Origin: Bacteriovoracaceae bacterium | GTDB lineage: Bacteria > Bdellovibrionota > UBA1018 | Direction of reading: 5' to 3' | NCBI GenBank assembly: GCA_947500275.1 | Contig: CANMSW010000031.1 | Location: 1-13,512 of the forward strand | DNA length: 13,512 bases | In this document: positions 1 through 6,074 of the stretch, one piece after another | Numbering within the stretch: the first letter of the stretch is position 1 | Layout: every line of letters starts with the position of its first letter | Translations under genes and position numbers: made by a program | The notes under the pieces: generated by a model | Told to the model about the DNA's origin: nothing | Seen by the model: only the letters and a program-made list of their open reading frames with translations | Databases searched by the model: none

Positions 1-1515
1 CAGGGAATTGAGTTTGACTACTGCTGTGTTCACGCCGCCCAAGAGCTGCGGGCCATGGGCTATGAAGCCATCATGGTAAACTCAAATCCTGAAACAGTGA
101 GCACCGACTTTGATATCTCCGATAAACTCTACTTTGAGCCTCTGACCGTAGAGCACATTTTGAATATCGCGAGGCTCGAAAAGCCGATCGGCGCCATCGT
201 CCAGTTCGGCGGCCAGACCCCCTTGAAACTCGCAAAGGCACTCGAAGCGGGCGGACTCAAGATTTTGGGCACCTCGGTCGAAAGTATCGATCTAGCCGAA
301 AATCGAGAACGCTGTGACGCCCTCGTACGAGAACTCCGCCCCATGGGCCTACAGCTTCCCCCTGCTGCGATTGCTCGAACCCGCGAAGAGGCGATTGAAA
401 GAGCTAAGTCTCTTGGATTCCCCGTGCTGGTTCGCCCCTCCTACGTCTTAGGCGGAAAAGCGATGAAGATTGTGCGTTCCATGGAGTATTTGGAACGCTA
501 TATTGATGAGGCCATTCGCGTCAGTGATGACCAGCCCGTGCTGATCGACCGTTTCTTGGATCATGCGATCGAAGTCGATGTCGACGCGATCTGTGATGGC
601 GTTCGAACTCTCGTCGGGGGAGTCATGGAGCACATCGAGGAGGCCGGAGTTCACTCGGGTGATAGTGCCTGCTCCCTCCCCGCCCCTCTCCTCTCTCGTG
701 TCATGCAGGACAAAATTCGAACCATTACGCGAGAGCTTGCAAAGCGACTTCAAGTCCGCGGACTGATGAACGTCCAGTTCGCCGTTCAAGGAGAAACCCT
801 CTACCTGCTTGAAGTGAATCCACGCGCATCTCGAACCGTGCCATTTGTCGCCAAGGCGGTGGGCCACCCTCTTGCACGAATCGCGACTCGCGTGATGTTG
901 GGGAGAGCACTCAAAGAACAGGGGTTTGAAAAAGACTTTGATCTGGGCCTCGATACTTTCAATGTCAAAGCACCGGTCTTTCCATTTCATAAATTTCCCG
1001 GCGTGGACGTCCTCCTCGGGCCTGAGATGAAGTCCACAGGCGAAGTGATGGGGCGAGCCCATACTTTCGCCGAGGCCTATGCGAAAGCACTCCTGGCGGC
1101 AGGAACTCGATTGCCACGCACAGGGCGAGTCTTCATATCAGTTCGAGACGAAGACAAGCCCGCGATCCTCCCGATGGCGCGGCACCTGACTGAAATTGGA
1201 TTTGAAGTTCATTCCACCGGTGGCACTGCTGAATTCTTAATGAAGAATGATGTCCGTGTTCAGCGAATCAACAAGGTCTCCGAGGGATCCCCACACTGTG
1301 TGGATGCCATTCGCGAGGGTCGCTTCGCTTTCGTCATCAATACAACGGCGGATGAAAATGCAGTCGTCGATAGCTTCACGATCCGTCGCGCCGCACTAGA
1401 ACGACGCATGCCGTATAGTACTGTGATCGCCTCAGCACGGGCGATGCTTCACAGTATCCGAGAACTCACGAATCACCCTGAAAGTACCTGGTCAGGCGAG
1501 GTCTTCCCTTTATGA
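1..1515 (+). CDS. carB: Carbamoyl-phosphate synthase large subunit, 3' part (partial)
   Basis: The reading frame is open from base 1, so the N-terminal half lies outside the window; 504 residues are visible, roughly residue 570 onward of the usual ~1070. The product makes carbamoyl phosphate from ammonia (delivered by CarA), bicarbonate and two ATP, for pyrimidine and arginine synthesis. It opens with the conserved GIEFDYCCVHAA and MVNSNPETVSTDFD of the second synthetase half. The second ATP-grasp domain follows, with VRPSYVLGGKAM at about bases 430-465 and the metal-binding LLEVNPRASRTVPF at about 805-846. The last ~135 residues form the MGS-like allosteric domain (VFISVRDEDK, STGGTAEFL, NTTAD), where UMP and ornithine act in E. 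coli; its Thr and Lys positions look retained. The stop TGA overlaps the start of the next gene as ATGA, implying translational coupling. Identification is very secure. Confidence 0.97.
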   Translation, partial: QGIEFDYCCVHAAQELRAMGYEAIMVNSNPETVSTDFDISDKLYFEPLTVEHILNIARLEKPIGAIVQFGGQTPLKLAKALEAGGLKILGTSVESIDLAENRERCDALVRELRPMGLQLPPAAIARTREEAIERAKSLGFPVLVRPSYVLGGKAMKIVRSMEYLERYIDEAIRVSDDQPVLIDRFLDHAIEVDVDAICDGVRTLVGGVMEHIEEAGVHSGDSACSLPAPLLSRVMQDKIRTITRELAKRLQVRGLMNVQFAVQGETLYLLEVNPRASRTVPFVAKAVGHPLARIATRVMLGRALKEQGFEKDFDLGLDTFNVKAPVFPFHKFPGVDVLLGPEMKSTGEVMGRAHTFAEAYAKALLAAGTRLPRTGRVFISVRDEDKPAILPMARHLTEIGFEVHSTGGTAEFLMKNDVRVQRINKVSEGSPHCVDAIREGRFAFVINTTADENAVVDSFTIRRAALERRMPYSTVIASARAMLHSIRELTNHPESTWSGEVFPL

Positions 1516-1820
1516 GCACTCCTACTCCTTCAACGTCCCCCTGCTGGAACTGCGGCCACGCTTTAGGCGCGCTGGACTTTGGGCGGGCCGACACCTGCGA
1601 GAAATGCGGGCGCCCGACGAAAGTCTGCAAAAACTGCGTTCTCTTTGACCCGATGGCGAATAACCAATGCCGCGAGTCATCCGCAGAGCGCGTCGTCGAT
1701 AAAGAGCGTTCAAATTTTTGCGATTGGTTCAAGCCTCGCCAGGGAGGCTCCAATGCAGGCGCCGCCTCCCGGGATTCCATGAAGGCGGCGGCCGAGGCAC
1801 TCTTCAAGAAAAAAGGATAA
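1512..1820 (+). CDS. Small eight-cysteine zinc-ribbon protein, function unknown
   Basis: A 102-residue protein whose ATG overlaps the carB stop (ATGA), so it is probably co-translated with carB. It has eight cysteines: C11/C14 (CWNCG), C29/C32 (CEKCG), C39/C42 (CKNC), C53 and C70. The pattern suggests two four-cysteine zinc sites, the first a classic zinc ribbon and the second built from CKNC plus the segments NQCRE and NFCDWF. The C-terminal ~30 residues are Gly/Ala/Lys rich and probably flexible. No signal peptide or membrane segment is seen, so it should be cytoplasmic. I recognise the NQCRE...ANFCDxF style of C-terminus as typical of a conserved, uncharacterised small zinc-ribbon family, but cannot name a function. 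Its link to carB may be positional only. Confidence 0.85.
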   Translation: MSTPTPSTSPCWNCGHALGALDFGRADTCEKCGRPTKVCKNCVLFDPMANNQCRESSAERVVDKERSNFCDWFKPRQGGSNAGAASRDSMKAAAEALFKKKG

Positions 1821-2135
1821 TCAGGATTTTTTTACCGAATAGCCTGCGGCGAGCCAATCCCCCATGCCACTGCTTCCGATGCAGACGAGGTTCTTTAATC
1901 CTGCCTGCGACAACGCTTGATGCGCCATGGTTGCCCGTCCGCCTCGCATGCAATGGATAATCACGCGGTCATACTGAGACAGATCGGAAGCATGCTTCGC
2001 AACCTCGTCGTGGGGGGTATTTTTCGCCCCAGCAATGTGCCCTTCAGCGAACTCCTCGGGGGAGCGCACGTCAAGGATGAGGTCGTTGGGCCCAAGCTTT
2101 GGAAGCTGTGCGTGCAGGTCGTGCATGGTTTTCAT
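1821..2135 (-). CDS. Single-domain rhodanese (sulfurtransferase-like)
   Basis: A 104-residue single rhodanese domain, likely a cytoplasmic GlpE/PspE-like sulfurtransferase that carries a persulfide on its active-site cysteine. LDVRSPEEFAEGHIAGAKN (about residues 21-39) is the typical N-terminal rhodanese signature. The active loop is CMRGGR with C62 and R67, followed by the C-terminal GMGDWLAAGY element. The frame stays open far upstream, but that part is antisense to metG. I chose ATG at 2135 because AGGA lies about 8 bases before it and because the domain begins immediately after; M4 (2126) is the alternative. The stop codon touches that of the zinc-ribbon gene with no spacer, and the gene diverges from metG. 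A second rhodanese lies at 11066-11440. The physiological sulfur donor and acceptor cannot be told from sequence. Confidence 0.9.
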   Translation of the reverse strand: MKTMHDLHAQLPKLGPNDLILDVRSPEEFAEGHIAGAKNTPHDEVAKHASDLSQYDRVIIHCMRGGRATMAHQALSQAGLKNLVCIGSSGMGDWLAAGYSVKKS

Positions 2136-2196
2136 GGCCCCGATCCTACGCAGATCCCGTACCGAGGAAAAGCTCGTTTTACCTATGGCCATCGCC

Positions 2197-2225
2197 TTGA
2201 ATTGGCCGTTCAGTGCCGATAGAAC
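2197..2225 (+). promoter_or_regulatory. Possible sigma-70 promoter for metG
   Basis: TTGAAT (2197-2202) and TAGAAC (2220-2225) are 17 bases apart and face metG. Transcription would begin only a few bases before the ATG at 2235, giving a leaderless or very short-leader mRNA; a weak AAGAG lies just upstream of the start. The match to consensus is moderate, so this is a tentative call. Confidence 0.3.
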
Positions 2226-2234
2226 AAGAGAATC

Positions 2235-4196
2235 ATGAGTAAACCTTCCCATCAGCCTGATCACGCACAAAACAAAGCTCCCGACCTTGCCACACTCAAA
2301 GCCCGAGTGCAGCGCCCCAAGCGCGCGATCGTCACCGCAGGAATGCCCTACGGAAATGGCCCGGTTCACATCGGGCATCTCGCGGGAACGCAGATTCCTG
2401 CCGACGTTTACGCGCGTTACTTGCGAATGCTCATCGGCAAAGAAAATGTGCTCTATGTCAATGGGAGCGACGACCATGGGTCTACAAGCGAGCTCGCGGC
2501 ATTGCAGGCTGGAAAATCCATTCCCGACCACCTCGCCGCCATCCACGCCAAACAGAAGCGAACGCTCGACCGTTTCGATATAAGCGTTGATATTTACACC
2601 GGCACATCCCGTTCCGAGTGTTTCCCGATCCAGGCCCCCCTCGCCCAAGATTTCGTCCGCAAGCTCCACAAAAATGAAATGCTCGAAAAGCGTGTCAGTA
2701 AACAATGGTTCGACCCAAGCCTGGGGCGATTCCTCCAAGACCGCTTTGTTCGTGGCAAATGCCCGAACGCGAAGTGCGAAAACACGGGGGCCTATAGCGA
2801 CGAATGTGACGCTTGCGGAACCAAGTACGATCCCACCGAACTCCTGACTCCAAAAAGCGCTCTCTCCGATGCAACCCCTGAACTGCGAGATACGGTTCAC
2901 TGGTGGCTCGATATGTGGAAAGTCTCTGAACCCCTCCGTGAGTGGATTCAATCGAAGGAGAAAACTTGGCGCCAAAACGTATATACCGAAGTCCTCAACA
3001 CCGTGCTCCCAGCCTTGAGCTTCGACAATATTCACGAGCCCAAATACAAAGAATTGAAAGCGGATCTTCCTAAACATAAGAGCAAGTATGCCGCCGGAAA
3101 AAAAGTGCAGGCCCAGTTTGAAAACAAGGCCGACCTTTTACGCGCGCAGGAACAGCTTTCCTCTTTTGGAATTCCTACGGAACTCCTGGATGGCTGGGCC
3201 CACCGCTCCATTTCACGCGACGTGAGCTGGGGCATTCCGATGCCGAAGGAGCTCGACCCCGAAATGGAAGGGAAGACTCTTTATGTTTGGCCAGACTCGC
3301 TCATTGCACCGATTGCCTTCACACAAGTCGCATTGAAAGCCCAAGGAAGAGACCCTTCTTTATACGAGGACTTCTGGAAAAATCCGGAATCACGCGTGTA
3401 TCAGTTTCTGGGCCAGGACAACGTCTACTTCTATGTCTTGATGCAAGGCGCGATGTGGCTTGGGACTCAACCCGACCCGCAGCGCCTTCCGCAAAAAGGC
3501 GAACTCCAAATGACCGAGATTCTGGGGTGCTTTCACTTGCTGATGGACGGCGAAAAAATGAGCAAGTCAAAAGGAAACTTCTACACGGATGAACACCTGA
3601 TCGATCAGATGGGCTTCACGGCCGATCAGGTCCGTTACTACCTTTCGACTTTGAGCCTTCCCGACAAACCTTCCAGTTTTGATATGCCGGTATTCAAAGA
3701 ACGCAACCGGTTCCTGGCTGGGCCGATGAATGCCGCTTTCGAAAAACCGATCGCTGCTTGTCGTTCGAAGTTTGATGGCGTCATTCCGGATGGAAAGCTG
3801 AACGAAAAAGTAGAGCAGGAAACCACTCGTTTGGTTGCGCGCTACTTCAAAGCCATGGAGAAAGCGGATTACCCCGTATTATTGGGTGCGATCGAGAACT
3901 ACGCCCGCCAGATCAATAGCTTGTTTACGCAATTCAAGCCCCATGATGATCGCTTCCCCGAACAAGAACGGCGCGATGCTCTTTACTCCTGCTTCTACGT
4001 CCTAAAGAACTTGCTGATCATGCTTCACCCGTTCGTCCCGTCGACCATGGAGAAGTTACGCCTGTCCCTGAACCTGCCAGAAACCATTTACGCAGTGAGT
4101 GAGTTGGGAACTGGAATCGCCGCAGGGCATCGAATCGGCGAAAAACTGCAATATTTCCCGGCTGTGGACGAACCTTCCGCGCCAGAGAGCAACTGA
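2235..4196 (+). CDS. metG: Divergent methionyl-tRNA synthetase with inserted segment
   Basis: A 653-residue class I aminoacyl-tRNA synthetase of the E. coli MetG type, charging tRNA-Met in the cytoplasm. HIGH is at 45-48, a zinc knuckle at C176/C181/C191/C194 (first spacing CX4C instead of CX2C), SRDVSWGIP near 327-335, and KMSKS at 441-445, followed by an alpha-helical anticodon-binding domain. The C-terminal EMAP-like tRNA-binding domain of E. coli MetG is absent. About 60-65 extra, lysine-rich residues (roughly 257-320) lie just before the SRD motif. By alignment from memory to E. coli, methionine-pocket residues differ: L13 is M37, A256 is S355, P257 is L356, Y260 is P359, I297 is N396 and H301 is Y400, while Y15 and W253 are kept. 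Start ATG at 2235 has a weak AAGAG; a ~30-residue N-terminal tail precedes the catalytic core. Family membership is secure; amino-acid specificity is assumed. Confidence 0.93.
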   Translation: MSKPSHQPDHAQNKAPDLATLKARVQRPKRAIVTAGMPYGNGPVHIGHLAGTQIPADVYARYLRMLIGKENVLYVNGSDDHGSTSELAALQAGKSIPDHLAAIHAKQKRTLDRFDISVDIYTGTSRSECFPIQAPLAQDFVRKLHKNEMLEKRVSKQWFDPSLGRFLQDRFVRGKCPNAKCENTGAYSDECDACGTKYDPTELLTPKSALSDATPELRDTVHWWLDMWKVSEPLREWIQSKEKTWRQNVYTEVLNTVLPALSFDNIHEPKYKELKADLPKHKSKYAAGKKVQAQFENKADLLRAQEQLSSFGIPTELLDGWAHRSISRDVSWGIPMPKELDPEMEGKTLYVWPDSLIAPIAFTQVALKAQGRDPSLYEDFWKNPESRVYQFLGQDNVYFYVLMQGAMWLGTQPDPQRLPQKGELQMTEILGCFHLLMDGEKMSKSKGNFYTDEHLIDQMGFTADQVRYYLSTLSLPDKPSSFDMPVFKERNRFLAGPMNAAFEKPIAACRSKFDGVIPDGKLNEKVEQETTRLVARYFKAMEKADYPVLLGAIENYARQINSLFTQFKPHDDRFPEQERRDALYSCFYVLKNLLIMLHPFVPSTMEKLRLSLNLPETIYAVSELGTGIAAGHRIGEKLQYFPAVDEPSAPESN

Positions 4197-4227
4197 GCAC
4201 TAAAAAGGCTACGAGCTGATTCAAGGC

Positions 4228-4268
4228 AAAAAAAAGAACGGGTGCCCCGGTCTGGTGCACCCGTTCTT
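4228..4268 (-). terminator. Intrinsic terminator of the His-rich peptide gene
   Basis: A perfect 12-bp stem pairs 4234-4245 with 4257-4268 (arm AAGAACGGGTGC), with an 11-base loop. On the minus strand it runs into eight T residues (4235-4228), so it mainly ends the transcript of the gene at 4292-4555. On the plus strand only TTCTTGATT follows, so it could weakly end metG too. Confidence 0.88.
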
Positions 4269-4291
4269 GATTCAACTGAGCGTTGAGCTTC

Positions 4292-4555
4292 TTACTTGTG
4301 CTCTTCAGTGTGCTCACCTTCTTTGTGCTCACCTTCTTTGTGCTCATCAGCATGTGCAGCTTTGTGCTCTTCAGCGTGTGCAGCTTTTTTAACAGCCTTT
4401 TTCTTTCCGTGATGCGCATCATGATGCTCTTCAGCAGGAGCAGCACTTGCCGAAGCGGTTGGAGCTGGAGCTGCGTGCTCATCTGCACGAACCGCTTTCA
4501 CGCCCATCATCGATGCAACAACAACGAAAGAAACAAGAACGATTGCCTTCTTCAT
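4292..4555 (-). CDS. Secreted His/Glu/Lys/Ala-rich low-complexity peptide
   Basis: An 87-residue protein. Residues 1-24 form a signal peptide (MKK, hydrophobic core VLVSFVVVASMMGV, VRA before the likely cut), so the mature ~63 residues should be periplasmic or exported. The mature part is Ala/Pro/Ser at first, then a charged tract with repeated EEHK, DEHK and KEGEH units; it holds 12 histidines and no cysteine. Start ATG at 4555 has GGGAGA about 9 bases upstream; the frame runs further upstream but without any protein-like sequence. The gene stands alone between metG and ychF with its own strong terminator. Such histidine- and acid-rich tracts often bind metal ions such as nickel, zinc or copper, but that is inference; a structural or charge-based role is equally possible. 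I know of no named family for it. Confidence 0.8.
   Translation of the reverse strand: MKKAIVLVSFVVVASMMGVKAVRADEHAAPAPTASASAAPAEEHHDAHHGKKKAVKKAAHAEEHKAAHADEHKEGEHKEGEHTEEHK
4310..4339. repeat. Two exact tandem copies of a 15-base unit
   Basis: GTGCTCACCTTCTTT occurs twice head to tail (4310-4324 and 4325-4339), encoding two KEGEH units on the minus strand. Degenerate relatives of the unit extend to about 4395. In-frame slippage here would change the number of repeats without a frameshift. Confidence 0.85.
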
Positions 4556-4601
4556 AAGAAGATTCTCCCTAGTAGTGAGGTTAACAGTTTCAACTAATAC
4601 T

Positions 4602-4618
4602 TTCAGGCTACGCCTGAA
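4602..4618. promoter_or_regulatory. Inverted repeat upstream of the His-rich peptide gene
   Basis: TTCAGGC (4602-4608) and GCCTGAA (4612-4618) form a perfect 7-bp inverted repeat with a 3-base centre, about 47 bases upstream of the ATG at 4555. It may be an operator or a leader hairpin. I could not place a convincing promoter around it. Confidence 0.4.
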
Positions 4619-4724
4619 TCTGGCTTTTGTTGATCCAAAATTTGAGTCCGCAGGACTTCTGAACAATGAATGACGATAGGAAATCGGCAGAACCCTGACA
4701 GGATGAAATATCAAGCAACACAAA

Positions 4725-4750
4725 CGAAAACAGGGCCTTTCGGCCCTGTT
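4725..4750 (-). terminator. Intrinsic terminator of ychF
   Basis: A perfect 9-bp stem pairs 4729-4737 with 4742-4750 (AACAGGGCC arm). Read on the minus strand the loop is a GAAA tetraloop and the stem ends in TTTTCG. It lies about 50 bases past the ychF stop codon and separates ychF from the next minus-strand gene. Confidence 0.85.
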
Positions 4751-4800
4751 AGGTTTTTGACACGGAATTTGAAAAGTTGCCTGAGCGACTGCGGCTGCTC

Positions 4801-5901
4801 TTAGACCGCGAACCGGAAGTGCATGATATCCCCGTCTTTCACGACGTACTCTTTACCTTCCAAGCGAAGAGCACCCGCATCTCGAATAGCGGGTTCACTT
4901 TTGTGCTTCATTAAATCGTCGTAATGAAAGACCTCAGCCTTAATGAAACCTTTTTCGAAGTCCGTGTGAATCACGCCCGCGGCCTGAGGCGCTTTAAAGC
5001 CTTTCTCAATAGTCCATGCGCGCACTTCGGTTTCGCCGGCAGTGAAGTAAGTTTGCAGCCCCAGCAGATCGTAGCCAGCGCGAATGACGCGATTCAGGCC
5101 GGGCTCTTCCATCCCCATATCGGCCAAGAACGCCGCTTTCTCTTCCTCGGCGAGCTCCGAAATCTCGCTCTCAATCTTTCCGCAGATCGGCACCACTAAG
5201 CTGCCCTCGCTTGCGGCATGGTCCATCACTTTTTTCAGATAAGGGTTTTTATCAAGGGCCCCTAAGTCGGACTCATCTACGTTGGCGACATACATGGCTT
5301 TCTTTGCCGTGATCAGATGGTAGTCGCGAATCAAGAGCAACTCTTCAGCGGTAAGATTCAAGGAACGAACGGTTTTCCCTGCCTCTAACGCAGGCTTGAC
5401 GCGCTCGATTACCCCGAACACTGCTGCCGCCTTTTTGTCGTTCGCTCGCGCAGTCTTTTGTAGGTTGGCGTATCGCTTGGTGATGGTATCGAGATCGGCG
5501 AAGATCAGTTCCATATCAATAACGCCAATATCCCGGATGGGATCAACCGAGCCATCCACGTGGATCACATTCGGATCAGAAAAACACCGGACCACATGAG
5601 CAATCGCATTCGTTTCGCGAATGTGGCCAAGGAACTGGTTTCCTAGGCCCTCGCCCTTCGAAGCACCCTTCACGAGCCCCGCGATATCCACGAAGGTCAT
5701 ATCGGCTGGAACGAGCTTCTGCGGTTTGATGTATTGGCTGATGTCCTTTAGGCGTTGATCGGGAACCTTTACGATCCCCGTATTGGGGTCGATGGTGCAG
5801 AAAGGGTAGTTAGCCGCTTCCGCCTTGGCCGAAGTCAAAGCATTGAAAATAGTCGACTTACCGACGTTCGGGAGACCAACGATTCCACACTGAAAGCCCA
5901 T
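4801..5901 (-). CDS. ychF: YchF/Obg-like P-loop ATPase
   Basis: A 366-residue protein, the normal length for the family (E. coli ~363). YchF binds ribosomes and, unlike most Obg relatives, prefers ATP; it is linked to stress responses. The P-loop is GLPNVGKS (residues 9-16), the switch II region is DIAGLVKGA (72-80), and NVDE (207-210) replaces the GTP-specifying NKxD, matching the ATP preference. The helical insertion lies between, and the C-terminal ~85 residues form the TGS domain (TEVRAWTIEKGFKAPQAAG, then DFEKGFIKAEVF). Start ATG at 5901 has AGGTG about 6 bases upstream. It is the last member of the local prs/pth/ychF neighbourhood, but a plus-strand gene separates it from pth, so it must have its own promoter in 5902-6074. 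Confidence 0.97.
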   Translation of the reverse strand: MGFQCGIVGLPNVGKSTIFNALTSAKAEAANYPFCTIDPNTGIVKVPDQRLKDISQYIKPQKLVPADMTFVDIAGLVKGASKGEGLGNQFLGHIRETNAIAHVVRCFSDPNVIHVDGSVDPIRDIGVIDMELIFADLDTITKRYANLQKTARANDKKAAAVFGVIERVKPALEAGKTVRSLNLTAEELLLIRDYHLITAKKAMYVANVDESDLGALDKNPYLKKVMDHAASEGSLVVPICGKIESEISELAEEEKAAFLADMGMEEPGLNRVIRAGYDLLGLQTYFTAGETEVRAWTIEKGFKAPQAAGVIHTDFEKGFIKAEVFHYDDLMKHKSEPAIRDAGALRLEGKEYVVKDGDIMHFRFAV

Positions 5902-5966
5902 GATTCACACCTGCAATTTGATCGATTTAGGGAGAGCCGCCACCCTAGGGCAAATGCGGCCCGAAG

Positions 5967-5995
5967 TTGAGTCCAAAGTGGGCCTTTCCTAAGAA
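5967..5995 (+). promoter_or_regulatory. Possible sigma-70 promoter for the SelO-like gene
   Basis: TTGAGT (5967-5972) and TAAGAA (5990-5995) are 17 bases apart on the plus strand. A transcript would start near 6002, about 20 bases before the terminator-like hairpin at 6021-6040. Only a moderate consensus match. Confidence 0.3.
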
Positions 5996-6020
5996 AAAGA
6001 TGGCTTTCTCTCGTCCCCTG

Positions 6021-6040
6021 AGAGGCCAAGGGCCTTTTTT
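6021..6040 (+). terminator. Terminator-like hairpin in the SelO-like gene leader
   Basis: AGAGGCC (6021-6027), loop AAG and GGCCTTT (6031-6037) make a 7-bp stem with one G-T pair, running into six T residues (6035-6040). It sits 35 bases before the start codon at 6075 on the same strand, so it could attenuate that gene. The loop is short and the stem small, so activity is uncertain. Confidence 0.45.
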
Positions 6041-6074
6041 GACGCTATGCAACAAAAGGAGTACCCAACCGGGT

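Noticed and set aside
448..1062. 204-codon open frame on the minus strand inside carB
   Set aside because: It lies wholly antisense to a strongly conserved gene and has no family features; a GC-skewed codon shadow explains it.
2136..3077. Long open frame on the minus strand continuing upstream of the rhodanese domain
   Set aside because: It is antisense to metG, shows no recognisable protein character, and the rhodanese has its own start and ribosome-binding site at 2135.
4018..4597. Open frames on both strands overlapping the His-rich peptide gene
   Set aside because: They are other-frame readings of the repeat tract. The one at 4292-4555 alone has a signal peptide, ribosome-binding site and terminator.
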